This document shows, piece after piece, positions 27,301-35,070 of a DNA stretch of 64,000 nt (positions are counted from its first letter, which is position 1; each line of letters starts with the position of its first letter). Under the pieces are notes generated by a model. The model saw nothing but the letters and a program-made list of their open reading frames with translations. It ran no database searches and was not told the DNA's origin. The position numbers were made by a program, and so were the translations under genes. This stretch comes from Apteryx mantelli (lineage: Eukaryota; Chordata; Aves; Apterygiformes; Apterygidae), in assembly GCF_036417845.1 (NCBI RefSeq), contig NC_089978.1, positions 126,386,183 through 126,450,182 on the forward strand. The letters are read 5' to 3'.

Positions 27301-30300
27301 GTGCCATCTTGTTTCTGTGTTACAGTCAAACATTTCTGGGCAAAAGTTAGAGAAAAATGCAACTTCTGTGATATTTTTAAAAGATCCTCAAAAATCAAGG
27401 AGCTATGCTTGAGCAAATGTGTCTCCTGTCAGTTTTTGTGCCTGTCTCCTGACCATGAATGTTCTGAGGTGGAGGCACCATTATCCTTAAGAATGCTGTT
27501 GTGCCTTGATCTGATTCCTTTTGCAAGGCTGGACTGTCCTTAACCTTTTCATGGAAGAAGAATGGCACTCTTAATGCATCATATTTCAAGGACTGTAGCA
27601 GCTGCAATTCTAGTTTTGTTTAACGTTAGATACTTACCTGGTGAATACAGTTTTTTGAAGTGTGGATAGTGGAAAAATAGGCTCCTTATTGTCATAAATG
27701 AAATTAATCTCTACTGATGTAGGCTACTTAACTTGAAGTCCCTTTACTTCCTTTTCTCCATACAGCTCAGCTAGTGAGTTAAGTTTTGTTGTGCTCCTTT
27801 CATAGGCACTTTTCTAGGTTTTAACAGTGCCTTCCCCTGTTACGTTCTCTGTGCTTCTAGAATCATGTAATAGAGGAAATTTGCAGCAAGTCTTCTCTTC
27901 ACACTGCCCCTGAAGAGCCCTGCAGCAGCTTGCTTTTCCATTCCCTACCCCTTTTCTCCCATTCCCCCCATATTCAAGTTACATGTCTTGATCTCAGATC
28001 AGGATTTAATTAGAATGGCAACAGAGGGTGTCTCCTGATTAGAGTGAATTTTGCTTTTGGTTGACATTGGAGCAAACTTTATAAACCATTGGTTTCCATT
28101 TAATCTTCTGTAAAATAAGAAAGCTGGATAATCTAAATTTCTCCTCAGATTTTTTTAGTCTCCTATAATCCTGTCCTCATGCTTTATGTCTGCAGGACTG
28201 GAAAGGGAATGTGATCTAGCAGTTAAAGCCCAGGACTGGAGGAAATCTGTGGTTTAGTTCTGGCTTTGCAGTAGGTGTGCTGCATGACCCTATGCAAGGC
28301 ATTTGGCTTTTCCTTCCAAAAAATAAGGTTGCTTAGGCAGGCGTTCAAAAGTGGTACTGTGACATGGATGTTTGGAAGTTGGTATAGATTGATGTTTACA
28401 CTGACAGATATTTCGGTGGGCTTTTCTGCCTTTAGTGTAGTCTGATACCCTGGCTAAATAATTGTAACAAATCCTTCCTGACTTTGAAATCTGTGGATAA
28501 TTCATCCAAAAGAGTTCAAGGTGATTCAGATAATGCAAACATTCATATCAGTCCACTTGGCTTGTAAGTCACTTGGGCTTAATGTTCTGCTGGTTTGTTT
28601 TCTCTCTGTTGGGAAATTTCATGAATAAATGAAAAATCCATTGAGGGACTGGGAAAATATAGGATTACTAATCCCTATCCCTTACTTTAACCAAAAAGAA
28701 CAAATCCAAACAGTAAATGTCATTTGATTTCCACAGAGCAGCACAGAGAAGACACAAAAGAGTAAGAACATGGACTCGTCATATAAACATCTTCAGTAAA
28801 GATTATATCTTTGTGCCTGTGAATGAGGAGTAAGTCTATGCAATTTTAGACACATTTTCTGGTATTTAAAATTTAAATATTTGAATGTTCTAGTAATTTG
28901 AAGATTTATAGCTGTACACCTTAATAAATAAATATATTAGAAATGAACATACTAGATTTTGAAGAAGTGATAGTGAGGAGTGGAATGAGTAATTTTTAAG
29001 CCTCTTCAAAAATTGCATTTTGTAAGTGTAGTTGTCTTCAGCAGGCTTTGCATTTCTTTTCCTTAGTTGTACTGAAAATTGTTTTTATGTATTTCAAAAG
29101 AATTTACATGTATCATTGTGATGGTTCCTGTGCACTTAAGTAATGTTTCTGTGAAGAAATCCCAGCAATGCATAGTGTTATTGGTAAAAAGAGCAGGAGT
29201 AGTACTTTCACTCTCTGTGCCTGGTCCTAGGTGAATAGCTGCCCTGCACATGGAAGCTCCAGCAAAGCTGAATAGTCATTGAGAGTTATGTATGCAAAGA
29301 GATTGGGCTTGAGACATGATATACCCTCAGCTATATTCAAAATTGGGATCATTGTCACAGATTATTTTATTACTTTATTATTTTTTCAGTGTGGGGTAGG
29401 TGGTGAGACAGTGATAAATTGCTGTGGTGGGCTTGTTTTGTTTCTTAAAGGAATTGATACTTACTTTTGCAGTTACACCAAGTAAAATGCAAAGTACAAA
29501 TGAGTGGGAGGATTTGTATAAGATGCCATGAAGGAGCATGGTAATGGCAACAGTGGTTACATACCACAAAACAGTTGTCCATGAGCTCTCAGTGCTATAA
29601 AAACTTTTCATATGCTTTTCAGAACCAAATGTTACAGTTTTGATGTTTCCCCCTGCTGGGCAGGTCTCATTGGTACATTGCAGTTATCTGTTTTCCGTGG
29701 CTAGAAGAAGCTGTATATGAGGAATGTCCCAATCAGACTTCATTATATCACCAGCTTCAACAATCTCCACTCCAGTCAGAGAAGGAGAGTCAGAGCACTA
29801 GAACCAGTTCAGTGTTGGCCTTTCCTAATAACTGCAAAGATGAAGAAATGGATGCAAACAGAAGTTTGTTCTCAAAAGGTAGATAACTTAGAAGAAACTA
29901 CATCAAGCCATATACAGTTCTGATAGTGTCTTAATCCTTGAAGGAGAGATGTGATGTCTTAAAAAATATCCTGAAATGAAAGATTAGTGTAACATGTTTT
30001 TGTCTTACCATGCATAGTAAAGACTGCACTGCATTCTTGCTTTCTGCAACTCTTTGGAAATTAATGGAAGGGACATGTAAAATCAGTGGCCCAGATCCTA
30101 TTGCAATGTGTGGACTATCTTATTTTGAGTACTAATAATCATGAATCATGAAAATAGTTAGAAAATTCTTAAATTCTTAACACTTTCTATATTTTTTTCT
30201 TAAGACTTTCTATATTTTTTTTTCTTTTGTTCTAGGTGGCAACCATGTTGCTGCAGTTCTTCACTTGGATATTTCTAAAGTAAGTACTTTTCTGTACTGA

Positions 30301-33300
30301 CAGAGGAGACCTGTATTAACTTACTTCCTACGGCTCCAAGTCTTGAACAAATTACTTTGCATTATCTTTTCTGCAGCTTTTCTGTTGATGTTTGTGCAAC
30401 TTGCAGCATGTGCAAGGCAGTTTGAGTTACCTGAAGTCTTTCTTTGCTTACCTAAGTTGCCTATGCTATAGTTTCACAGTTTTTAAAAAATTTCCTATCA
30501 GTTTCTCCCTTTCTGGAATAGGAGCCTGACTTGCTTTGCCTTTAAATCTGTAAAGACATTTGGGTTTTTACTTGTTGTAGGTTTTTTTTAAGGTTATTTT
30601 TTCTTTCTCTCTTCCCAGAACTCTCCAAGTAATTCAAGAAGGCAAATTTGTAAAAGGTAAGTTTCTGTTTTCGTACTAACATTGTATTATTAAAGGGTTT
30701 ATACTAAGAAATTCTGCAGTAATTGAGTCGGTTATTTGTCACATCCAGCTTGTTATAAAGCCACAACTGTAGGGGCTTGTCCATTTTTTTTCACATTTAT
30801 TCAGCTATTGATGCTCTTGTTAAGCTGGATTCAAACAAAATCTTTGCTCAGGTAGTACTGGCAATGAAAGCTTAAACTGCTCTTTGTTGTTTTTGTTGTT
30901 TACAGGCCTTGTATACTCATCTTAGATTCTTTGAAAGCTGGCTCCTTGCAGAACACAGTTCAGGTTTTGAGAGAGTAAGTAACTGCAGTTCTCCTTTACC
31001 AGAAAGGGTTGCTCTTGGTCAGATTTTAATGTTCAAAATACTTTTCCTTGTAAAGGTGTGCATTTCTGTTCCTAAAGGAGAACTTACAAACAGCCACAGA
31101 AAAAAATGGCAGTATGGAGGTTTGGATGACAATACTGTTTTCGTTCTGCAACCTAACTGTAATGTAAAAATTGAAAAGTAGATATCTTTTTAAAATTGAA
31201 AAAACATTGAAAAGTAGATTGAGGGTTTTCTAGAGTTTTTTGTTTTGTTTTTTATCCCCTCCAGTTCAGTAATGAAGGTATTTTTAAGAGCAGAAAAACT
31301 GATTCTTTAAAAAGAATACTTTGAAATTTAAATGACTGGTTTTCCAAAGTGCTGACTTCAGTATCCTGATGTAGCTGACAGAATTTCTGCGTTGAATCTG
31401 CTCCTACATATGTGCAAAAGTGTAGTAGCTAAACTGAAGCAACCTAAAAGTTTGATGTATCGGTATAGTTATATGGGAATGTTACTACGTGTTTTCAAAA
31501 GTGGGAATAAGAATATATTTACAGTCTTTATGTGATAAGTATTTAAGTATTAGAAGAATGTCTTCAAACTTTCAGTACTTGAACACACTGCTAATGAATT
31601 TGTAAAAAGTTTTTGATAGAAGTTAAAGTTGATAATATTAAATAGTTGAAGCTAAAATTAATGGTTCTTTTTGTCCCTTGTTGTATTCACTTCACTGAAA
31701 GTAACAAAAATCTAGATCATGTAAAAGTAAATTCATTATCATCCACTCCTAATATAGTATTATAATTGGTAAATTTTGTGACACTATCTTTTCCCTAGAG
31801 AGAGAGGCCTCCTAGCATGTCTGTCTTGGGAGAAAGAATGAAGTAGCAAAAAAAAAAATTTTTTTTTTCATGTCTCTATGGGATATATTAGCATAGTGCT
31901 CTACACTTTGAGCTGCTCCAGAGGATGAAATTCCAGAGAGGGTGGTTTCCTGGAGCTCATCAGAGAGATGCCATGAAAAGTCAGAAAACAAAGAGGTGAC
32001 TTGTGGAAGCCTGAGACCTGTGAACTTTGGGAAGCAGACCTGTTATTCCTTCGATTTGGGGGAGGGAAACATCACCGTGCAGTTGCACCCTGAAAGTAGA
32101 AGTCTAAGGAAACTATGATACAGGGTTTCCATTATCTCTTTTTTCCTTAAACCAATTTGCTTTGTCTTTGGGCAGAGGTCAGGCCCAAATAAATTAATTT
32201 TCAAGTTTAAGAGCATTAATATAGGAAATGTGCTTCACTGATCTCTCTTCATCTTGAATTCAATTTCATGTTTGTCTTCTATTCAGAAGTGCCCCTTTTC
32301 TCAAAAGCTGTTTTGGGTGTTATGTATGTATCTTTATTCTCAGAATTGCAAGGACTTGGGGCCTGTGGAAGTCAAACACAAGGTCTGACTTGTGTATTTT
32401 TATTCTCTAAAGTCAGGCATTGTGTGTGTGTGTGTGTGTGTGTGTTTCTTTTCCCCCAAGCCCTGAGGTTTTGCTTTTGAAAATCAGACCCTTACGCCTT
32501 CAGTCATATGTTCAAAATCAGTGGCCACTTTAGAAAGCTGGATCGGTGAGGTTCCACTGAAGCAAGAAAACAGTAGAAAAGCCTGACGCCAGATAAGTCA
32601 TAATCATATCATAGAAGTGATCCCTAAGGTTGTAAGTCTTTACCTACCCTATACACTGGTAGACTGCAAGGGCTATACTGTGTGATTGTAACTGAAGTTG
32701 TTCATAAGATGAATTCTAATAATTGTTTTACAGTTTGCTTAAGGTAAAAAGCAGTGCTGGCTTTCTCAGGATGAACCCAGGAAAAAATCTGTGTGATAGT
32801 CATGAAGGATTACTTCAGTTCCTCCTTTAGCTCAAGTTTTAAAAAAGTGACCTAACAGCTTGAAGAAACTCAGTGCAATGACTTTTTAATTTTTTTAGTG
32901 AAGTCATGTATCTTTCCTATTTTGTGTACAGTGTGCATTATATAGTAGAGATGCATCTCGATGTAATAACATTTTGAAATTTTGGATATTGGAAACTGCG
33001 TTATTTCCTTATATGAATTTCTTTGACAGATTCTGTGAAGGAAGTTGGTTAAGGCTGTTACAGCATTGTGACCAGTTCCAGAACAATATTGAGTAATATC
33101 CCAAAATGCACTGAGCTGGGGAGTTATTTCTTAAGTATTTATTCTGTTTGCTTTCTTTATAGGTACCTGGAAGCAGAATGGGAAGCTAAACGAAAAACAC
33201 ACCGGGAATTCAGTAAATCAACAATGATTGACTTCTGTCCCAGAGTGCCTAAACAGGATAACAGCAGTGATTGTGGTGTATATTTGCTGCAATATGTGGA

Positions 33301-35070
33301 AAGCTTCTTCCAGGTACAAATGGAAACTATCTCCCCCCCTCCCCAAAACAACCCCAAACCTTATTTCTGAGTGAAATATCCAGACAGAAAAGCCTGTGGT
33401 GCTCAGCCTCTGTAAGTATCAAAGCCATTTGAGAAAGAGGAGATAAAATCCATTCTTCATGTAGTGGCAGGGGTCTTTGTGCCTGGAGCACAGGCAGTTT
33501 CTGCTCTGCATTTCCTGGGCAGACGTTTCTGGCCTTGTGGTTTAATGATGCTTTTACATTGACATATTGAAGGCCCTTAACTATATGGGTGTATTTGAAG
33601 CCCATGTAGTTTACACATTTCTGGCCTACAAGTGGTACAGAGGGACTTTTTCCATGCAGGTCATCTCTTCTTGTGGTCGCTAAAAGTTAGCTCAGCTTGT
33701 CCATTGGCCTTTTTGTGGTTTTGTCTGTGCAGGCAGCATCCTCTGCAAAGAGAAGGAGGGGGAGATCCTTTAAAGGGAATGTGCAGGGCTGGGGGAATCT
33801 CTGTTTCCTTCCTGTCCAGCACATTGCCTTAAACATCTGCAGCTGCTGGGTTTCAGACATTTAGCGTCTCCCCAATTCTCCCTCACCCTGATGAGTGCTC
33901 TTGCACTGCCCTTGGCTTTGTTTGCCTGATGCTCATACATGTCCACACTCTGAATCCTTTGCATGGGAAGGGTTGTGTGGGACCTTGACCAGTCGACAGA
34001 TTTTTCTTCTATAGTAGAAAAGAAGGGTTGAGCTCTTGTGTAGGTGGAAGATGAAATTATTTACCAATGCTTCTGAAATGACCATTTTCTGACATGGTCA
34101 TGTTTCGCTTGCAGAAGCGAGGCCTGAACGAGGTAGATGTAGTTTGTTCTAAACATACCCAGTGCTCATAGACCACAGATCATGGTGTGGTTTCTCACTT
34201 TGCTTTTTCCACTTACCATATACTTCTTCATTCATGGCAAGGCGAAGGTGAAGTGTAAGCATTGCAAAAGAATGAAGAGGGAAAGAGGAGAAAAAAAAAA
34301 AAAAAAAAGGACTTAGGCAAGTGAGATGTGGTGTGGTCTTATTGACAGAGTTGGCAGAGTGTCTTGGCCATTTCATTTGCTGTCCTGTATTGTCCTGAAC
34401 TGTCCCCCTCTCATTTCCTGCTGAACTTTGTGGGAATGTTCTTGCTTCTTTGCTCTCTTCTATTGGACACACCAGCCCGTAACATTAAAAACAAACAAAC
34501 AAAAAAACCACAGTGCCTGAGGCCACAGAACCTCTTACGCTTAGTTGCTGTATGCCTGATCCTTCCTTACAGTGTGAGCGTACTTACGTGTTTTGTGAGC
34601 AAAGTGTACCTGTCCATTACGTAGCAGGATTGTGTCTAATTGTGTCAAAGAGTACGTGGACTGTGCTTTGAATGTATGCTTATACTGATGTATCTCTCAG
34701 GGAAATGATGATAACTTGTCTTGTGTTTACCATGAGTAGCTCATGGTAAGTGTATGTGTAAATGTGATTACCATGGAGGAAGTGGATTTGACTTTGCAGT
34801 CTGTCACTGTGTCTCTTGGTGACTTGTTTGTACATCTGTGGTTTCAGCAATAATGGGGGGGGAGGGGTTGAAATTTTTTTGAAGGTTGCTTTAGGAAATT
34901 CATGCTATAAATATTCCTTTTTCTGTTACCAGAATCCCATAGATAACTTTGAACAGCCAATGCATCTGGAGAAGTGGTTTCCTCGTCAGGTGATCAGAAG
35001 CAAACGAGAAGAAATTCGAGACCTGATCTTGCAATTGCACTTTCAACAGCATAGTGGTGGCAGCAGCTAA
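225..35070 (+). CDS. SENP7: SENP7 gene span, SUMO-specific protease 7 (5' end missing, 21 exons in window)
   Basis: The assembled product is a C48 (Ulp/SENP) cysteine protease that trims poly-SUMO-2/3 chains, mainly in the nucleus. Twenty-one exons join in phase to 1,004 codons plus stop. From memory human SENP7 is about 1,050 residues, so roughly 46 N-terminal residues and the first exons lie left of the window. In window numbering: HP1-box repeats 33-37 and 99-103, SUMO-interacting motif about 374-382, protease region from about 660, His789, Asp893, Gln940, Cys946, end 1004. The SENP6/7 sister choice is settled as SENP7 by the PKVIL repeats, near identity around the catalytic Cys, and IMPG2 as the downstream neighbour (SENP6 is flanked by other genes). 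Each exon is listed separately. No disabling mutation was seen, so this is an intact functional gene. Confidence 0.95.
317..8313 (+). other. SENP7: SENP7 intron, 8.0 kb, with a CR1 LINE
   Basis: Largest intron of the gene in this window. Apart from the CR1 copy (about 2034-2805) it holds T-rich runs (e.g. near 7741-7765), A-rich runs (1828-1842) and unique AT-rich DNA. No further exon, RNA gene or open frame with recognisable homology was seen on either strand. Confidence 0.7.
2034..2805 (-). mobile_element. CR1 LINE, 5'-truncated, inactive
   Basis: The + strand at 2034-2095 is the reverse complement of the CR1 3' end (the GGTTGGAAGGGACC and GATCATCTAGTCCAACCCC signature). Reading the minus strand, 2826-2632 gives [19 protein letters not shown] and 2461-2231 gives [20 protein letters not shown], the standard C-terminal part of CR1 reverse-transcriptase ORF2. 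The frames are broken by shifts and stops, so it is a dead copy. About 770 bp remains, with the 5' end lost as is usual for CR1. It lies antisense to SENP7. CR1 is the dominant LINE of birds and other reptiles, which supports an avian host. Confidence 0.93.
8314..8511 (+). CDS. SENP7: SENP7 exon b (first HP1-box repeat)
   Basis: Exactly 198 nt (66 codons), entering and leaving in phase 2, so it can be skipped without changing frame. The product begins [18 protein letters not shown], containing PKVIL, a PxVxL-type motif that binds the HP1 chromoshadow domain. Human SENP7 long isoforms bind HP1-alpha through this region and a short isoform lacks it (established, from memory). It is paralogous to exon c: 48 of 66 residues are identical by eye. 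Flanks: acceptor TATGGCAG, donor GTATGT. Confidence 0.93.
8512..10179 (+). other. SENP7: SENP7 intron between the duplicated exons
   Basis: A 1.7 kb intron separating exon b from its duplicate. The first bases (GTATGTTGTTCA) and the last 20 or so (ATATGTATGGCAG against ATATGTACGGCAG) resemble the matching sites of exon c, consistent with a duplication that carried its splice sites. The remainder shows no feature beyond weak MIR-like similarity near 9410-9500. Confidence 0.65.
10180..10377 (+). CDS. SENP7: SENP7 exon c (second HP1-box repeat)
   Basis: Again exactly 198 nt and the same phases as exon b. It begins [18 protein letters not shown], so PKVIL is present a second time, followed by SDADKLQS and PSSSVASL blocks shared with exon b. 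The two exons are identical over the first 35 bases. The central seven residues (INSHVII against AQVQPKT) differ completely. Human SENP7 also carries two such repeats, so the duplication predates the bird-mammal split. Tandem HP1 boxes could engage HP1 dimers cooperatively (known idea for human, inference here). Confidence 0.93.
12207..12265. repeat. (TG)n / (CA)n microsatellite with internal inverted symmetry
   Basis: A GTGTGT run passes through TACACATATATACGTGTA into a CACACA run, so the two arms are complementary around an AT-rich centre. Such alternating purine-pyrimidine DNA is length-variable and can form hairpin or Z-DNA. It lies inside a SENP7 intron. Confidence 0.9.
13140..13210 (-). 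repeat. Possible MIR/L2-derived relic
   Basis: Includes CCAATTTACAGATATGGCACTGAAGAACAGGCAC, which recalls the reverse complement of the MIR/L2 tail (tttacagatgaggaaactgaggc). It is short and worn; this is pattern recall, not an alignment. Confidence 0.35.
14540..14658 (+). CDS. SENP7: SENP7 exon d (linker)
   Basis: 119 nt. With the two bases from exon c it starts [12 protein letters not shown] and ends [11 protein letters not shown]. It is charged, low in order and weakly conserved. It appears to match the human KRRKDDG and SRKTKRR region. It leaves in phase 1 through a weak donor, AAG/GTTTGT. The phase agreement with both neighbours and the acceptor TTCTTTACAG support it. Confidence 0.75.
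14659..15466 (+). other. SENP7: SENP7 intron, 0.8 kb, with weak splice sites
   Basis: Donor GTTTGT is far from consensus. The acceptor is a long T-rich tract followed by ACATGTTGACAAAG, with the AG set back about 14 bases from the tract. No other feature seen. Confidence 0.65.
15467..15624 (+). CDS. SENP7: SENP7 exon e (linker)
   Basis: 158 nt. The last base of exon d plus AA gives Glu, then [16 protein letters not shown], a Ser/Asp segment, [13 protein letters not shown] and EKSLLPS, ending in phase 0 before [16 protein letters not shown] resembles a basic nuclear localisation signal followed by a CK2-type acidic patch (inference). Homology to human SENP7 is faint, and the exon is accepted on phase, the open frame and the strong donor. 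Confidence 0.72.
15625..16574 (+). other. SENP7: SENP7 intron, 0.95 kb
   Basis: Contains a short (AC)n run near 15661-15676 and AT-rich unique DNA. Nothing else recognised. Confidence 0.65.
16575..16929 (+). CDS. SENP7: SENP7 exon f (long linker exon)
   Basis: 355 nt, the longest SENP7 exon in the window, phase 0 in and phase 1 out. It encodes a disordered Ser/Glu/His-rich linker from [13 protein letters not shown] to NRPLVSVEP. The final VSVEP matches human LISAEP just before the SUMO-interacting motif (from memory). Acceptor TCTTTTCTAG and donor A/GTATGT. Reading on past the donor stays open for another 13 codons, so the exon end rests on the donor and on the homology. Confidence 0.85.
16930..17505 (+). 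other. SENP7: SENP7 intron, 0.6 kb
   Basis: Ends in a good pyrimidine tract, CTTTTTTTTCCCCCTCTTTAG. Nothing else recognised. Confidence 0.65.
17506..17663 (+). CDS. SENP7: SENP7 exon g (SUMO-interacting motif)
   Basis: 158 nt. The codon split with exon f gives Ile, followed by [13 protein letters not shown]: a hydrophobic IVL core followed by phosphorylatable serines and acidic residues, the classic SUMO-interacting motif. Human has IVVSSDEEG at this place (from memory). The rest is acidic ([10 protein letters not shown]) with ending MESHTEQ. Phase 0 out before GTAGTC. Confidence 0.9.
17664..18640 (+). other. SENP7: SENP7 intron, 1.0 kb
   Basis: AT-rich unique DNA, no repeat or open frame recognised. 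Acceptor TTTTTTATTTTACAG. Confidence 0.65.
18641..18787 (+). CDS. SENP7: SENP7 exon h (start of conserved pre-catalytic region)
   Basis: 147 nt (49 codons), phase 0 at both ends. The C-terminal half, [19 protein letters not shown], matches human LQLDFIFTSVYIGKIKG (from memory). This opens the folded segment shared by SENP6 and SENP7 upstream of the protease core. Donor GTAAGT. Confidence 0.9.
18788..19560 (+). other. SENP7: SENP7 intron, 0.8 kb
   Basis: AT-rich, no feature recognised. Acceptor GATTTTATTTCAG. Confidence 0.65.
19561..19594 (+). CDS. SENP7: SENP7 exon i (34-nt exon)
   Basis: A very short exon encoding [11 protein letters not shown] plus one base. It matches human TKKYIKIPFQ (from memory). 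Phase 0 in, phase 1 out, good acceptor and donor (G/GTAAGA). It is too short for ORF-based gene calling, but its homology and phase make it secure. Confidence 0.92.
19595..20432 (+). other. SENP7: SENP7 intron, 0.8 kb
   Basis: AT-rich unique DNA. Nothing recognised. Confidence 0.65.
20433..20606 (+). CDS. SENP7: SENP7 exon j (pre-catalytic conserved region)
   Basis: 174 nt. Encodes (V)[44 protein letters not shown] and VFSKP. It follows human VSLNEISLLVDTTHLKRFG and FFWVSSDYLQEIQTQL closely (from memory). Compared with human it is a few residues shorter after the LWRSDG block. Enters phase 1, leaves phase 1 through T/GTAAGT. Confidence 0.94.
20607..21737 (+). other. SENP7: SENP7 intron, 1.1 kb
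   Basis: No repeat or open frame recognised. Ends in a long pyrimidine tract before CCAG. Confidence 0.65.
21738..22000 (+). CDS. SENP7: SENP7 exon k (pre-catalytic conserved region)
   Basis: 263 nt. Encodes [20 protein letters not shown], then [28 protein letters not shown] and a variable tail ending EPEFQ. The EFVFLEL and [12 protein letters not shown] blocks match human EFIFLEL and LFQNLSSKESSF (from memory). Phase 1 in, phase 0 out. The tail after ESSF is lineage-specific. Confidence 0.94.
22001..23152 (+). other. SENP7: SENP7 intron, 1.2 kb
   Basis: Contains A-rich runs near 22110-22130, a T-run (22941-22952) and a (TTTG)n-like run near 23065-23090. No exon recognised. Confidence 0.65.
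23153..23286 (+). CDS. SENP7: SENP7 exon l
   Basis: 134 nt. Encodes [40 protein letters not shown], ending GAVK plus two bases. Matches human QSSGCYSLSIT and EEWREVRHTG (from memory). It reads directly into the protease core in the next exon. Acceptor TATTGGTAG, donor AA/GTATGT. Confidence 0.93.
23287..24535 (+). other. SENP7: SENP7 intron, 1.2 kb
   Basis: An open stretch at 24253-24480 has no homology or splice context and is taken as chance. Nothing else recognised. Confidence 0.6.
24536..24652 (+). CDS. SENP7: SENP7 exon m (protease core start, PPPP loop)
   Basis: 117 nt. Encodes [20 protein letters not shown], then [19 protein letters not shown]. The Pro-rich PPPP-KGG segment is the loop-1 insertion specific to SENP6/SENP7, which in human contacts SUMO-2/3 and favours di- and poly-SUMO-2 substrates. 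[15 protein letters not shown] is the conserved first helix of the C48 fold. Donor GTAAGT. Confidence 0.96.
24653..26397 (+). other. SENP7: SENP7 intron, 1.7 kb
   Basis: Contains a T-run (25001-25015). Otherwise unique DNA, no gene or repeat recognised. Confidence 0.65.
26398..26517 (+). CDS. SENP7: SENP7 exon n (protease core)
   Basis: 120 nt. Encodes (K)[32 protein letters not shown] and a variable acidic loop (SEGDPKVT). [11 protein letters not shown] is near-invariant in SENP6/7. Phase 2 in and out. Donor AC/GTAAGT. Confidence 0.95.
26518..28736 (+). other. SENP7: SENP7 intron, 2.2 kb, with a MIR-like SINE
   Basis: Contains the MIR relic at 28205-28330 and a (TC)n run near 26792-26803. 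An open frame at 27214-27543 includes a Cys-rich patch ([12 protein letters not shown]) that faintly recalls BED-finger transposases. It is not supported by anything else. Confidence 0.6.
28205..28330 (+). repeat. MIR-like CORE-SINE relic
   Basis: The order of blocks follows the MIR consensus: GTGATCTAGCAGTTAAAGCC, GGACTGGAGG, GGTTTAGTTCTGGCTTTGCA, then TGCATGACCCTATGCAAGGC (compare gtgtgaccttgggcaagtc). It is highly diverged, as expected for an amniote-age SINE surviving in a bird. Identified by eye only. Confidence 0.65.
28737..28829 (+). CDS. SENP7: SENP7 exon o (protease core)
   Basis: 93 nt. Encodes [20 protein letters not shown] then [10 protein letters not shown] plus two bases. It follows human [19 protein letters not shown] almost residue for residue (from memory). 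The strand [10 protein letters not shown] leads directly to the catalytic His in the next exon. Donor GTAAGT. Confidence 0.97.
28830..29663 (+). other. SENP7: SENP7 intron, 0.8 kb
   Basis: Unique AT-rich DNA. Nothing recognised. Confidence 0.65.
29664..29878 (+). CDS. SENP7: SENP7 exon p (catalytic histidine and variable insert)
   Basis: 215 nt. Starts [20 protein letters not shown]. The His codon at 29668-29670 is the triad histidine and is followed by the invariant Trp. The remainder is a Gln/Ser-rich insert ([20 protein letters not shown] and on to NRSLFSK) that separates His from Asp in SENP6/7 and is expected to be a disordered loop. The insert sequence differs from the mammalian one. 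Acceptor GGGCAG, donor G/GTAGAT. Confidence 0.95.
29879..30235 (+). other. SENP7: SENP7 intron, 0.36 kb
   Basis: Short intron ending in an imperfect T-rich repeat (CTTTCTATATTTTTTTCTTAA occurs almost twice) before TTCTAG. No other feature. Confidence 0.6.
30236..30279 (+). CDS. SENP7: SENP7 exon q (44-nt insert exon)
   Basis: Encodes (G)[14 protein letters not shown]. Phase 1 in, phase 0 out before GTAAGT. It sits in the loop between the catalytic His and Asp and only loosely resembles the human TSTLSLSAEDS stretch. It is accepted because it is the only sequence that joins exons p and r in phase and has good splice sites. Confidence 0.8.
30280..30618 (+). other. SENP7: SENP7 intron, 0.34 kb
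   Basis: Short intron ending in a long pyrimidine tract (TTTTTCTTTCTCTCTTCCCAG). Nothing else. Confidence 0.65.
30619..30656 (+). CDS. SENP7: SENP7 exon r (38-nt insert exon)
   Basis: Encodes [12 protein letters not shown] plus AG, phase 0 in and phase 2 out. Corresponds to human ESNMSVPKKMCK directly before RPCILILD (from memory). Acceptor CTTCCCAG, donor G/GTAAGT. Confidence 0.88.
30657..30905 (+). other. SENP7: SENP7 intron, 0.25 kb
   Basis: Smallest SENP7 intron in the window. AT-rich, nothing recognised. Confidence 0.7.
30906..30974 (+). CDS. SENP7: SENP7 exon s (catalytic aspartate)
   Basis: 69 nt. Encodes (R)[19 protein letters not shown] and VLRE. The Asp codon at 30925-30927 (LILDSL) is the triad aspartate. 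Near identical to human [19 protein letters not shown] (from memory). Phase 2 in and out; the donor is GTAAGT. Confidence 0.97.
30975..33162 (+). other. SENP7: SENP7 intron, 2.2 kb
   Basis: Holds a (TG)n run (32421-32445) and A/T homopolymers near 31849-31869. No exon recognised. Confidence 0.65.
32421..32445. repeat. (TG)n microsatellite
   Basis: An uninterrupted run of about 12 TG units inside a SENP7 intron. Likely length-polymorphic. Confidence 0.95.
33163..33313 (+). CDS. SENP7: SENP7 exon t (catalytic cysteine)
   Basis: 151 nt. Encodes (E)[39 protein letters not shown] and [11 protein letters not shown]. Cys codon at 33272-33274 in SSDCG is the nucleophile. Gln at 33254-33256, six residues upstream, is the oxyanion-hole glutamine. 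All residues needed for catalysis are present. Phase 2 in, phase 0 out through CAG/GTACAA. Confidence 0.98.
33314..34932 (+). other. SENP7: SENP7 last intron, 1.6 kb
   Basis: Includes a purine-rich stretch with an A-run (34291-34308). No gene or repeat family recognised. Confidence 0.65.
34933..35070 (+). CDS. SENP7: SENP7 exon u (last coding exon, stop TAA)
   Basis: 138 nt including the stop. Encodes [40 protein letters not shown] and ends SGGSS. It matches human [20 protein letters not shown] and the GSSS C-terminus (from memory), so the protein ends at the family's usual place. Acceptor CTGTTACCAG. Confidence 0.97.
   Translation, partial: NPIDNFEQPMHLEKWFPRQVIRSKREEIRDLILQLHFQQHSGGSS

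Noticed and set aside
27214-27543. 109-codon open frame with a Cys-rich patch resembling a BED-type zinc finger
   Set aside because: Lies within a SENP7 intron, no supporting His pair, no neighbouring transposase sequence, and the similarity is faint.
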